Shown piece after piece: positions 8,792 to 16,813 of a stretch of 64,000 bases of DNA. Position numbers and translations under genes: made by a program. The first letter of the stretch is position 1, and every line of letters starts with the position of its first letter. The stretch is from Streptomyces sp. BK208. GTDB lineage: Bacteria > Actinomycetota > Actinomycetes > Streptomycetales > Streptomycetaceae. The DNA lies in NCBI RefSeq assembly GCF_004364245.1, contig NZ_SOAV01000002.1:658599-722598 (forward strand). Reading direction: 5' to 3'. The notes beneath the pieces were generated by a model. That model was not told the origin of the DNA, did not search any database, and saw nothing but the letters and a program-made list of their open reading frames with translations.

Positions 8792-9499
8792 ATGACCGAC
8801 GCCCTGCGGCCCATGACCAGGCAGCGCCTGTACGAACAGGTGCTGGAGCGGCTGCGCCAGTACGTCACCGACGGCGGCCTGCGGGCCGGCGACCGGCTGC
8901 CGCCCGAACGGGACCTCGCCCAGCGCCTCGGTGTCAGCCGGGCCTCGGTGAAACAGGCGATCGTGGTCCTGGAGGTCCAGGGCCTGGTGGAGGCCCGGCA
9001 CGGCGGCGGGACCTACCTGGTCCGCGACAGCCTCGACGTCGAACCGGTCGAGAAGATGGTCGAACGCCGCCGGCGCCTCCCCGACGTCCTGGAGGCCCGC
9101 GAGGCGCTGGAGACGAAACTCGCCGAACTGGCCGCGGAGCGCCGCACCGAGGAGGACCTCTCGGCGATGCGGTCCGCGCTGGAGGTGATGGCCGAGGAGA
9201 TCGACCGGGACGGGCACGGCGTCGAGGGCGACCGGCTGTTCCACGCGGCGGTGACGGCGGCGGCGCACAGCGGTCTGCTCGCCGAGTTCATGCGCTCGAT
9301 CGCCCAGCAGATCGCCGAGAGCCGCACCGAGTCCCTGCGCCAGCCCGGCCGCCCCGGCCGCTCCCTGGCCCAGCACCGGGCGATCCTGGACGCCGTCGCC
9401 GCCCGGCAGCCACGGCAGGCCGCCGCCGCGATGCGTCGCCACGTCCGTACGGTGGCCAAGGTCCGCCTGCTGGACTGGGACCCGGAGGACGAGCGCTGA
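8792..9499 (+). CDS. matR: FadR-type GntR regulator of the malonate genes (MatR)
   Basis: A 235-aa regulator with an N-terminal winged helix (about 10-75, with LPPERDLAQRLGVSRASVKQA) and an all-helical FCD ligand domain (about 90-225). The domain carries the Asp/His pattern (DRLFHAAV, RSLAQHRAIL) that usually holds a metal and a carboxylate effector. The ATG at 8792 follows a GGGAGGGGG ribosome site; the longer open frame upstream would overlap the operators and is rejected. Divergent placement to matC-matB fits a malonate-responsive repressor, as MatR proteins are in other bacteria. The effector here is inferred. Confidence 0.85.
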   Translation: MTDALRPMTRQRLYEQVLERLRQYVTDGGLRAGDRLPPERDLAQRLGVSRASVKQAIVVLEVQGLVEARHGGGTYLVRDSLDVEPVEKMVERRRRLPDVLEAREALETKLAELAAERRTEEDLSAMRSALEVMAEEIDRDGHGVEGDRLFHAAVTAAAHSGLLAEFMRSIAQQIAESRTESLRQPGRPGRSLAQHRAILDAVAARQPRQAAAAMRRHVRTVAKVRLLDWDPEDER

Positions 9500-9510
9500 C
9501 CGTCCGCCGC

Positions 9511-9532
9511 CGCGGGGCTCGCGGGCCCCGCG
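9511..9532. terminator. Hairpin between convergent matR and a minus-strand gene
   Basis: An 8-bp perfect stem (9511-9518 with 9525-9532) and a 6-nt loop sit between the matR stop and the adjoining stop of the minus-strand gene. It could serve both. Confidence 0.55.
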
Positions 9533-10132
9533 TCACGCGCCGGGGGCGGTGCGCTGGAGCAGGCCCCAGGTGAACTCGGCGACCACCTCGTGCCGTACGC
9601 CGTCCCGGTCCGGGGCGGTGAAGGCCAGCCCCCACCGGGTCGGGGCCGAGCCCTGGAGCGGCCGGGCGGGGGCGAAGGCGCGGGCCGCCTCGTCGACCGT
9701 GCAGGACCAGGGCGTGAGGTCGTCCAGGGTGCGCAGTGCGGGCCCCGGAGCGCCGGGGGCGCGGACCAGCCACTCGTTCCACACCACGCCCCGGTCGGCG
9801 ACCAGCACCTCGAAACGCAGGTCGGGCCAGAGGGGCAGCGCCCACTGCCGGGCCTCGCACTCCAGGTCGCCGATCCGGCGGGGTGCCACCGAGTCCGGCT
9901 CACCGAGGACCGAGCGGTACCGCGCGGCGGCCGAACGGGACCGGGGGGAGCGGAGCATCGCCTGCCAGCGTCTGTTGGCCTCGCGCATGTCCGCGACCGA
10001 GGCACCCAGCGCGCGGCGGGCGTCCTCCACGGGGCCGGGATTGTGGTCGGCCATGCGGCGCAGCAGGACGAGCTGGAAGTCGCGCGGGGTGAACGGTCCT
10101 GCGGGCTGCTTTCCGGTCGGCATACCGACCAT
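9533..10132 (-). CDS. Conserved-looking hypothetical protein, 199 aa
   Basis: A soluble 199-aa protein with no signal peptide, no membrane segment and no family I recognise. The N-terminal third is helical and charged (FQLVLLRRMADHNPGPVEDARRAL). The rest is rich in Trp and beta-type segments (ARQWALPLWPDLRFEVLVADRG, WNEWLV). It could be a small ligand-binding or protein-binding fold. The start is ATG at 10132 or, equally well, ATG at 10123. Gene-like codon bias supports it as real. It converges on matR, and a 34-bp tandem repeat begins exactly at its start codon region. Confidence 0.6.
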   Translation of the reverse strand: MVGMPTGKQPAGPFTPRDFQLVLLRRMADHNPGPVEDARRALGASVADMREANRRWQAMLRSPRSRSAAARYRSVLGEPDSVAPRRIGDLECEARQWALPLWPDLRFEVLVADRGVVWNEWLVRAPGAPGPALRTLDDLTPWSCTVDEAARAFAPARPLQGSAPTRWGLAFTAPDRDGVRHEVVAEFTWGLLQRTAPGA

Positions 10133-10209
10133 CTTCGCGGACGAGGCCGGTGGGCACGGTGACCGCCTTCGCGGACGAGGCCGGTGGGCACGGTGACCGC
10201 CTTCGCGGA
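10133..10209. repeat. 34-bp direct tandem repeat, 2.25 copies
   Basis: Two identical 34-bp units (10133-10166 and 10167-10200), beginning CTTCGCGGACGAGG, are followed by the first 9 bases of a third. They fill the space just upstream of the hypothetical gene at 9533-10132. There is no spacer between units, so this is a slippage-type or iteron-like repeat. Confidence 0.9.
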
Positions 10210-10333
10210 GGGGGACGGCCGGCGCGGCGACCGTCCCCGCGGACCACGTCCCCGCGGACGCGGCGGACCCGGGCGGCCAACCGTGGGCCGGAACCCGCCC
10301 ATTGCCCAGGCAAACGCGATATGAGTAGCCTGT

Positions 10334-10370
10334 GTTCGCGATTCCGACCGCCTGTTGAAATCTCGAACAA
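10334..10370 (+). promoter_or_regulatory. Bipartite operator-like site before the iclR gene
   Basis: GTTCG at 10334-10338 and TCGAACAA at 10363-10370 are separated by 24 nt. The second element reads TTGTTCGAGATTTC on the other strand, close to the sites before the sugar transporter, TIM-barrel and dehydratase genes. It lies 20 bases before the iclR ATG, which fits autoregulation. Confidence 0.6.
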
Positions 10371-10389
10371 TCTAGGGAGGGGGCTGGAC

Positions 10390-11163
10390 ATGGGACGCCT
10401 CGTGCCGGCCGTGACCCGGGCTCTCGACATACTGGAGCTCTTCCTCGACGGGGACGGCACGCTCTCCGCCCCCGACATCGTGCGCAGGCTCCAGCTGCCG
10501 CGCACCACCGTGCACGAGCTGGTCACCACGCTCGCCGCCCGCAAGTACATCGTCCCGGTCCCCGGGCAGTCCGGACGCTACCGGCTCGGCGTGCGTCCGT
10601 ACCAGCTCGGCGCCCGCTACGCCGAGCACCTCGACCTCGCCGCAGAGGGCCAGCAGGTGGCCCGGAGCGTCGCCGAGACCTGCGACGAGACGGTGCACGT
10701 GGCGATCCTGGAGGACACCGACGTCATCTACATCGCCAAGGTCGACTCCACGCACGCGGTGCGCATGGTCTCCGCGGCCGGCCGCCGGCTGCCCGCGCAC
10801 TGCACGTCCGTCGGCAAGATGCTGCTGGCCTCCCTGCCCGAGCCGGAGGTCGCCGCGCGCTTCCCCGACGGCGCCGAGCTGGCCGCGATGACCCCCAACA
10901 GCATCACCGACCCGGCCGCCCTGCGCGAGGCCCTGACCGTGATCCGCGAGCGGGGCACCGCCGTGGAGAGCCGCGAGTCCAACCCGGACGTCTCCTGCGT
11001 GGCCGCCCCGGTCCGCGACCGCACCGGCCGCGTCGTCGCCGCGCTGTCGATCTCGGTGCCTATGATCCGCTGGAGCGAGGAACGCCGCGCCGACCTGGAG
11101 CAGCTGGCCGTCAAGGGCGCCGCCGACCTCTCCGAGCGGCTCGGCCACAGGAGCGCGGCATGA
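10390..11163 (+). CDS. IclR-family transcriptional regulator
   Basis: A 257-aa regulator with an N-terminal winged HTH (about 5-65: ALDILELFLDGDGTLSAPDI, LQLPRTTVHELVTTL) and a GAF-like effector domain (about 75-250) with the usual LPAHCTSVGKMLLA and SCVAAPVRDRTGRVVAALS segments. The ATG at 10390 is set by GGGAGGGGG just upstream; the in-frame ATG at 10321 would overlap the operator. Its stop overlaps the SMP-30 lactonase start (ATGA), so the two are co-expressed. With the repeated operator motif in this window, it is the natural candidate for control of the arabinan and sugar-acid genes. The effector is unknown. Confidence 0.88.
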   Translation: MGRLVPAVTRALDILELFLDGDGTLSAPDIVRRLQLPRTTVHELVTTLAARKYIVPVPGQSGRYRLGVRPYQLGARYAEHLDLAAEGQQVARSVAETCDETVHVAILEDTDVIYIAKVDSTHAVRMVSAAGRRLPAHCTSVGKMLLASLPEPEVAARFPDGAELAAMTPNSITDPAALREALTVIRERGTAVESRESNPDVSCVAAPVRDRTGRVVAALSISVPMIRWSEERRADLEQLAVKGAADLSERLGHRSAA

Positions 11164-12020
11164 CGACGAACGGCACGGCCTTCGAGGTGGCCGTCCACGC
11201 GGAGGCGGCCCTCGGCGAGGGGCCCACCTGGGACCCGGCGACGGACCGCCTGCTGTGGCTCGACATCCTGAACTCCCGCGTCCACACCTACGACCCGGCC
11301 ACCGGCCGGCGCACGCTGCGCCGCACCGACCAGCACGTGGGCGCCGTCAAGCCCCGCACCGGCGGCGGGCTCGTCCTCAACCTCCGGGACGGAATCGGCC
11401 TGGTCGACCCCGACGACACCTTCCGCTGGCTGCACCGCGAGCCGGTCCCCGGCCGCCGCGGCAACGACGCCGCCGTCGCCCCCGACGGGAGCCTGTGGGC
11501 GGGCACCATGCGCTACGACGAGGCGCGCGGCGGGGGCACGCTGTCCCGGTTCACCGGCGACGGCACCGCCGAGACCGTCCTGGACGACGTGACGGTGAGC
11601 AACGGCACCGGCTGGAGCCCCGACGGCCGGCTGATGTACTACAACGACACCCCCACCCGCCGCATCGACGTCTTCGACGTCGCCGGGGACGGCCGGGTCG
11701 CGGGCCGCCGCCCCCTGGCCACGATCGAGGACGGCGCGGGCTTCCCCGACGGCCTGTGCGTCGACGCCGACGGCTGTGTGTGGGTCGCCCTGTGGGACGG
11801 CTCGGCGGTGCGCCGCTACACCCCGTCCGGCGCCCTGGACCGGGTGATCACCCTTCCCGTCCCGCGCGTCACGGCCTGCGCCTTCGGCGGCCCGGACCTC
11901 ACCGACCTGTACGTCACCACGGCCCGGGTGGGCCTGTCGTCCCCGCACCCGCTGGCCGGCTCGCTGCTGGTGGTGCCGGGGGCGGGCCGGGGGATGCCGC
12001 AGCCCGCGTTCGCGGGGTGA
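11160..12020 (+). CDS. SMP-30/gluconolactonase-family sugar lactonase
   Basis: A 286-aa six-bladed beta-propeller, cytosolic, expected to hydrolyse an aldonolactone to the sugar acid with a divalent metal. Metal ligands of the family are visible: Glu in LGEGPTWD near residue 20, Asn in GRRGNDAAV near 103, Asn in VSNGTGWSPDG near 150 and Asp in GFPDGLCVD near 201. It is translationally coupled to the iclR gene. L-arabinono- or D-galactonolactone is the most plausible substrate, because the window also holds a zinc dehydrogenase and an enolase-family dehydratase with the same operator motif. The family also contains esterases, so the substrate is inferred. Confidence 0.85.
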   Translation: MTTNGTAFEVAVHAEAALGEGPTWDPATDRLLWLDILNSRVHTYDPATGRRTLRRTDQHVGAVKPRTGGGLVLNLRDGIGLVDPDDTFRWLHREPVPGRRGNDAAVAPDGSLWAGTMRYDEARGGGTLSRFTGDGTAETVLDDVTVSNGTGWSPDGRLMYYNDTPTRRIDVFDVAGDGRVAGRRPLATIEDGAGFPDGLCVDADGCVWVALWDGSAVRRYTPSGALDRVITLPVPRVTACAFGGPDLTDLYVTTARVGLSSPHPLAGSLLVVPGAGRGMPQPAFAG

Positions 12021-12026
12021 GCGAGG

Positions 12027-12045
12027 GACGCCGCCGGACGGCGTC
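12027..12045 (+). terminator. Hairpin after the lactonase gene
   Basis: A perfect 7-bp stem GACGCCG/CGGCGTC with a 5-nt loop, 7 bases after the lactonase stop. A second weaker inverted repeat (12055-12061 with 12083-12089) follows before the convergent oxidoreductase stop. Confidence 0.5.
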
Positions 12046-12092
12046 ACGAGCGGTGGCGGCCGTGCCCGGGACCACCGGGAGCGGCCGCCCGC

Positions 12093-13496
12093 TCACACCC
12101 CCGCGCGGTCGAGTCCGGCGAGCACCTCGCGCTCGCCGGGGGTGAGCGGCGGCCCGGACAGCGGGGGCAGCGACGGCCCGGCCAGGGCGGCCAGGACCGC
12201 CGACGGGTGGAACATGCGGGCCGGCGACGTACGCATGCTGGTGACGTCCCAGATCGCCGAGGCCGCCGCGAAGGAACCGGTGGCCGCCCGCGTCATGCGC
12301 CGCGTGTACGCCGTCGCCGCCCGGTCGGCGAGCCCCGGCCGCCCGCCGCGCGTGGCGGGGTAGAGCACGTCCTGCCCGACGGCCATCGCCCACGCCGCGT
12401 CCACCGGGCGCGCCGCACCCCGCAGCACCCGCCGGGCGAGGCCGGGCGCGTCCAGCCGGTCCGCCCGGCCCAGCTCCCGGCCGAGCACCCGGGCACCGAA
12501 CGCGGCCACCGACATGCCCTGCCCGTAGGCCGGGTTGAAGGTGCCGAGCGCGTCCCCGAGGACCACCAGGCCCTCCGGCCAGCGGGGCACCTTGTCCAGG
12601 TAGTGCCGCACGTTGCTGGTGGACCGGCTCAGATGCACGTCGGTGAGGGGTTCGGCGCCGGAGACCAGCCGCCCGACGATCGGGTCCGGCAGACCGAGCG
12701 TGTACCGCAGGAAGCCCTCCGGGTCGGCCGGCGGCTCACCGCCGCGCGTGCCGCCGCAGCTGACCAGCCAGCGGTCCCCCTCGACCGGCATGACCATGGC
12801 GCTCCGGCCCGGCCGGGAGACGTACGGGTCGGCCTGCACGATCGTCAACGGGAACCGCTCCGCCCCGGCCGGCACCCGGTACAGGCGCGAGGCGTTGACC
12901 AGCCCCGAGTCCACGGTCCTGGTCCGGACACCGGACAGCCCGAGCCGCTCCAGCCAGGGCACGATCCGCGTGCCGCGTCCGCTCGCGTCGACGACCAGGT
13001 CGGCGTCGAGGTCCTCCTCACCGCCGGGCCCCGACACCCGCACGCCCCGCACCCGCCCCGCGGAACCGGTCAGCCCGGCCACGGCCGCCCGGCGGACCTC
13101 GACCGCCGTGTGTTCGAGCACCGTGGACCGTATCGTCCAGTCCACCAGCGCCCGGGTGCAGGTGAGCATGACGGGACCCTCACGCCGCCAGCGGCGCAGC
13201 CAGCCCTCGGGGGTGCGGGCCAGCATGCCCGAGCTGAGGGATATCTCGTGGGCCCCGGCGGCGAGCAGCCGCTTGCGCAGGCCCACGCCGGGCACGATCT
13301 CCTCCATCGCGGCCAGCCCGCCGGCCATCAGCAGGTGCGCGTGCCGCCCCTGGGGCAGCCCACGGCGCTGACGGGGGCCGTCGGGCAGGTCGTCGCGGTC
13401 CAGCACGACCACGTCCTCCACGCCCGCGTCGGCCAGTACGGCGGCGGCCAGCATCCCGGCCAGTCCGGCACCGACGACGACAGCTCTACGCGACAT
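12093..13496 (-). CDS. FAD-dependent oxidoreductase/monooxygenase-like protein
   Basis: A 467-aa flavoprotein of the geranylgeranyl-reductase/aromatic-monooxygenase type. The N-terminal dinucleotide motif VVGAGLAGMLAA (about 6-17) and the second FAD motif VVLGDALGTFNPAYGQGMS near 320 are intact. RQRRGLPQGRHAHLL near 45 is typical of the tetracycline-hydroxylase-like clade. There is no membrane anchor. It overlaps the preceding membrane-protein gene by 11 bases and ends the four-gene operon that begins with the metallopeptidase. The substrate is unknown; a lipid, polyprenoid or secondary metabolite is possible. Confidence 0.8.
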   Translation of the reverse strand: MSRRAVVVGAGLAGMLAAAVLADAGVEDVVVLDRDDLPDGPRQRRGLPQGRHAHLLMAGGLAAMEEIVPGVGLRKRLLAAGAHEISLSSGMLARTPEGWLRRWRREGPVMLTCTRALVDWTIRSTVLEHTAVEVRRAAVAGLTGSAGRVRGVRVSGPGGEEDLDADLVVDASGRGTRIVPWLERLGLSGVRTRTVDSGLVNASRLYRVPAGAERFPLTIVQADPYVSRPGRSAMVMPVEGDRWLVSCGGTRGGEPPADPEGFLRYTLGLPDPIVGRLVSGAEPLTDVHLSRSTSNVRHYLDKVPRWPEGLVVLGDALGTFNPAYGQGMSVAAFGARVLGRELGRADRLDAPGLARRVLRGAARPVDAAWAMAVGQDVLYPATRGGRPGLADRAATAYTRRMTRAATGSFAAASAIWDVTSMRTSPARMFHPSAVLAALAGPSLPPLSGPPLTPGEREVLAGLDRAGV

Positions 13497-14694
13497 GGGG
13501 CTCCTCGGGTTCGGTCAGGGTTCCGGTCAGGCCGGACGGGCTCGTGCCGGGCGCGCCGGGGCGGCCGGGCGGGTGGTGCAGCGCCTGGGACAGCTCCACC
13601 AGCCCGCTCGGGCCGGGTACTTCGGTGGCGTGCAGCCGGTAGGAGCCGGTGGAGCCGGACGGTTCCTCGTGGGCTGCGGCCCGGCGCGCCGCGTCGGCGA
13701 GCATCACCGCCTCCGCCGTCAGCCGGGCCTCGTGCGGGGAGCGGCCCGCGCGCAGGGCGGCGTCCCGCGCCCGCTCCCTGACCCGGTGGTCGAAGTACGG
13801 CGCCAGCGCGAGCAGGGCGTCGTGGATGGAGACCTCACGCCACTGCAGCCGGGCCCGGGGGAGCTGCCACCAGGCGGCCGGCGGCTTGGGGGCCGTGGAC
13901 ACCGACCCCACCAGCGACCACAGCGGCCCCAGCCGCCGGTAGTCGTCCAGCCCCCGCCAGTGCGCGAGCACCGACGGCAGCAGCCTGGGCAGGCCGAACC
14001 CCACGGAACACACCAGCGCCGCCAGCGACGCCATCGGCGGGGCCACCGTGGTGGACAGGAAGTCGAGATCGTGCCCGGCCCACCGGGCCGCCACCGCGGT
14101 GTACTTGGCGAGCTGGAACCCCACCAGGTCCAGCAGCCCGCCCAGCAGGATGAGCCGCAGCCCGACCCGCAGCAGGCCGCCCACCTCACGGCTCCACTTG
14201 ACGCAGACCACGCACATCACCAGCATCGCCGCGCTGTGCCCGAGCAGGTACAGCAGGATCATCTCCCGCATGAACGGGGTGGCGGCGTAGTACGTGTCGA
14301 GGTCGGTCAGCCGCTCGGTGTCCGCGTCGGCGAGCAGGAACAGCACCACGATGGCGGCCACCAGCAGGCCGTAGGCGGCCATGCTGCGCACCACCGCGCG
14401 CCGCACCACCGCGCGGGGGCCGCCCCGCCAGTTGATCAGCAGCACCAGCACCGCGCAGCTGTACGCGGAGAGCATGCCGTAGGTCAGCGGGGCGCCGAAG
14501 TTGGTGACGCCGGTGAGTTCGTTGACGGTGCCGAGGGTGGCCGGGGCGGCGCACACGAAGACCAGCGCGCCGAGGACGATCGCCACGCAGGTGGACAGGG
14601 TCAGCGGATTGCGGACGGCGGTGCGCGGGCGGCGGAACAGCAGCACCGAGGTCATGCCGAACACCAGTGCCGCCAGGTAGACGACGAGACTCAC
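13486..14694 (-). CDS. Multi-helix membrane protein, MAB_1171c-like, copy 2
   Basis: A 402-aa protein with about seven N-terminal membrane helices (1-240) and a cytosolic helical tail rich in Arg and Ala. It is a clear paralogue of the product of 14807-15991: both carry GTVNxLxGV, APLTY, the loop DLDTYYA-TPF and a conserved SIHDALL/SIHNALG segment in the tail. I recall the family as the 'MAB_1171c putative transporter', but no transport is shown by sequence. The GTG start at 14694 has AGGAG nine bases upstream. It is coupled to the oxidoreductase gene downstream. Confidence 0.75.
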   Translation of the reverse strand: MSLVVYLAALVFGMTSVLLFRRPRTAVRNPLTLSTCVAIVLGALVFVCAAPATLGTVNELTGVTNFGAPLTYGMLSAYSCAVLVLLINWRGGPRAVVRRAVVRSMAAYGLLVAAIVVLFLLADADTERLTDLDTYYAATPFMREMILLYLLGHSAAMLVMCVVCVKWSREVGGLLRVGLRLILLGGLLDLVGFQLAKYTAVAARWAGHDLDFLSTTVAPPMASLAALVCSVGFGLPRLLPSVLAHWRGLDDYRRLGPLWSLVGSVSTAPKPPAAWWQLPRARLQWREVSIHDALLALAPYFDHRVRERARDAALRAGRSPHEARLTAEAVMLADAARRAAAHEEPSGSTGSYRLHATEVPGPSGLVELSQALHHPPGRPGAPGTSPSGLTGTLTEPEEPHVA

Positions 14695-14806
14695 GCCCGA
14701 CCACTCCTCTCGTGCGGGACTTCCGTGTCCCGGCCGTGCCCGCCGCCCGTGCGAGGGACCGCGCGGGCGTCCGTACGACGGCCGTCCGGGAACCCGCCGC
14801 GGCCCC

Positions 14807-15991
14807 TCACGCGGTGCCCGCCGTGGTCCGGCCGCTCGGCACGGCGGACGCGGCCGGTACCCGTACGGCGCCGGCGAGCACGTCGGCGATCCGCGCGAGG
14901 GTCGCCGGATCCGGCGACGGTGCGGGGGACCGGCCGGCGCGGGAGTCCGGCGGCGCCGCCCGCCCGGGACCGGCCTCGTGCCGCAGCGCGTCGGTGATCA
15001 CCGCGGCCCAGGCGCACGCCCCGGCCAGCTCGGGGTCCCCGGTCGCCGCCATCGCGTCGGCCCGGGTCCGGTCGTACAGGTCCCGGTCGCCGTACGCGTC
15101 CAGGTGCCCGAGTGCGTTGTGGATGCTCGTCCGGCGCCACATCAGGAGGGTGGCGGGCCCGGCGAACCGCGGGCGCGGCAGCCGCAGCGACCGGCGCACC
15201 AGCAGGTCGTCCAGCGCCCGCTCCAACGGCTCGAGCCGGGCGTACGCACGGGCGGCCCGCCGCCACTCGGCCGCCCACGGCGTCACCAGCGGCACGAGCA
15301 CCCCGACCACCACCAGCAGGGCGCCCAGACCGGCCGCCGCGGGGGAGACGGTGGTGCCGAGCGCCGACCAGTCGTGGCCGGACCAACGGGCGCTCACCGC
15401 GACGAGCTTGGCCACGCTGTAACCGGCGCCGCACAGGGAGCCGGTCCCGAGCAGCACCAGGCCGGCCCGCAGCCCGCCGCGCACCTGCCGGGCCCAGCGC
15501 AGCGCGGACACCGTCGTGACGCTCACCGCGGTCAGGTGCGCGACCAGGTACAGCACGATCATCTGGGCGATGAACGGGGTCCTCGCGTAGTAGGTGTCCA
15601 GGTCGGTGCGGCGTTCCACGGGCGCGTCGCCGAGGGCGAAGGCCACCCCGATGCCGAGGACCACGGCGGTGTAGGCGAGCGTCCACCGGCGGACGGTGTG
15701 CCGCACCCGGGGCCCGCCGCGCCAGTGCACGACGAGGACCTGGGAGGCGGCGCAGTAGCCGGTGATGGCCGCGTAGGTGAGCGGTGCCGCCAGGTTGGGC
15801 ACGCCGCTCAGCCGGTTCACGGTTCCGACCGTCGGCGGCGCACCGAGCAGGAAGCAGAGCCCGGCCAGCCCCAGCACCGCGCAGATGGCCCGCAGATACG
15901 GGTCGTGCCGGTGCCGGAGCAGGTCGGGGGCCTTGACCGCCAGGCCGAGCCAGAGCGCTGCGCAACTCAGGTAGTTGATCAGGCTGTTCAT
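14807..15991 (-). CDS. Multi-helix membrane protein, MAB_1171c-like, copy 1
   Basis: A 394-aa protein with about seven membrane helices in the first 240 residues, then a soluble helical domain ending in a Pro/Ala-rich tail. It shares motifs with its neighbour (GTVNRLSGVPN, DLDTYYARTPFI, RTSIHNALGHL), so the pair arose by tandem duplication and has since diverged. Its ATG overlaps the stop of the metallopeptidase gene (ATGA), so the two proteins are made together. The loop DLDTYYxxTPF, conserved in both, is a good candidate functional site. Transporter, receptor or protease-regulated sensor are all possible. Confidence 0.75.
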   Translation of the reverse strand: MNSLINYLSCAALWLGLAVKAPDLLRHRHDPYLRAICAVLGLAGLCFLLGAPPTVGTVNRLSGVPNLAAPLTYAAITGYCAASQVLVVHWRGGPRVRHTVRRWTLAYTAVVLGIGVAFALGDAPVERRTDLDTYYARTPFIAQMIVLYLVAHLTAVSVTTVSALRWARQVRGGLRAGLVLLGTGSLCGAGYSVAKLVAVSARWSGHDWSALGTTVSPAAAGLGALLVVVGVLVPLVTPWAAEWRRAARAYARLEPLERALDDLLVRRSLRLPRPRFAGPATLLMWRRTSIHNALGHLDAYGDRDLYDRTRADAMAATGDPELAGACAWAAVITDALRHEAGPGRAAPPDSRAGRSPAPSPDPATLARIADVLAGAVRVPAASAVPSGRTTAGTA

Positions 15992-16530
15992 CCGGTCGTC
16001 CCGCGGTAGTTGAGCGCGGCACCGATGCGGCCCGCGAGACTTCCGGGACTGGCCGGATCACTGCCCTCCGCCGCGAACACCGAGTCGGTGGAGGCGTCCA
16101 GCCAGGCGCGCAGCCGCGTGCCCATCAGCATGCCGAAGCGGTCCGCCTCCTGCTCCTCGGCCAGGGAGAAGTCGGTGCGCGCGGCCACCGGCCGGGTCCG
16201 CTCGCCCGCCGGGGAGTTTGCCGCTCCACCGTCCGCCTCGGCCCGGCGGCGGCTCATGTGCCAGACCTCGTGACAGAGGATCACGATCTGGTGCCAGACG
16301 GCCGCGCGTTCGTCCACCACCACGTCGTCGTGGCCGTCGCGCTCCAGCCACAGTCCGCTCGCCGTGTGCGGCGGGAACGCGGCCCGGTGCACGACCACCT
16401 CGCGGCCCCGCCACGCGCTGACGGAGGCGACGAGTGCGTCGAACAACACCTCGGGATCGGCCGGCACGGCCACCCGGATGGGGTCGATGAGGGCGTCCGC
16501 GAGACGCCGCATCTCCTTCCTGGTACGCAC
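15988..16530 (-). CDS. ImmA/IrrE-like zinc metallopeptidase
   Basis: A 180-aa soluble protein with the zinc peptidase motif HEVWH (His87, Glu88, His91) inside a hydrophobic segment and a later acidic cluster (AEEQEADRFG, about 123-132) that would give the third ligand. ImmA/IrrE peptidases cleave repressors or activators in mobile elements and stress responses. The usual partner, an XRE repressor, is not adjacent; instead the gene opens an operon of two membrane proteins and a flavoprotein. The GTG start at 16530 is set by GAGGAG six bases upstream. The target could be a regulator elsewhere or the cytosolic tail of the membrane proteins. Confidence 0.75.
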   Translation of the reverse strand: MRTRKEMRRLADALIDPIRVAVPADPEVLFDALVASVSAWRGREVVVHRAAFPPHTASGLWLERDGHDDVVVDERAAVWHQIVILCHEVWHMSRRRAEADGGAANSPAGERTRPVAARTDFSLAEEQEADRFGMLMGTRLRAWLDASTDSVFAAEGSDPASPGSLAGRIGAALNYRGTTG

Positions 16531-16699
16531 CGCTGTCTCCTCGTTCCCCCGGCCGTCCTCCGGTCACCCCTGCAATATGCCAAGACGCGTGCCGTCCGGG
16601 CCAGTTCCAGGGGCCCGCGGATCGCCCGGTGGCCGAGACGGAACCCTCGTCCCGCCCCCGCGCCCGGTGCGCAGTGCTGCCGAGATCTTGCCCGAACCA

Positions 16700-16728
16700 T
16701 TGACGTGCAAGCGCTTCCCACCTACGTT
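16700..16728 (+). promoter_or_regulatory. Promoter of the arabino-oligosaccharide transporter with embedded operator
   Basis: The -35 TTGACG (16700-16705) and -10 TACGTT (16723-16728) are 17 bases apart. The spacer holds the 8-bp palindrome AAGCGCTT (16709-16716), as in LacI-family operators. The arabinanase promoter at 25002-25030 has the same boxes, spacer and palindrome. Confidence 0.7.
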
Positions 16729-16732
16729 TCCC

Positions 16733-16769
16733 GTTCGAAGTTACGGGCGCCATCCGAGATATCGAACAT
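16733..16769 (+). promoter_or_regulatory. Bipartite operator-like site before the transporter
   Basis: GTTCG (16733-16737), 24 nt, then TCGAACAT (16762-16769). Read on the other strand the second part is ATGTTCGATATCTCGG. It lies just downstream of the -10 box, so a bound protein would block transcription. Confidence 0.65.
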
Positions 16770-16813
16770 CGCTGCGTGGACAACGCAGCGGACAACGACA
16801 GATGGGGCAGGGC

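Noticed and set aside
10133..10209. CRISPR-like repeat
   Set aside because: The 34-bp units abut with no spacers and only 2.25 copies exist, with no cas genes.
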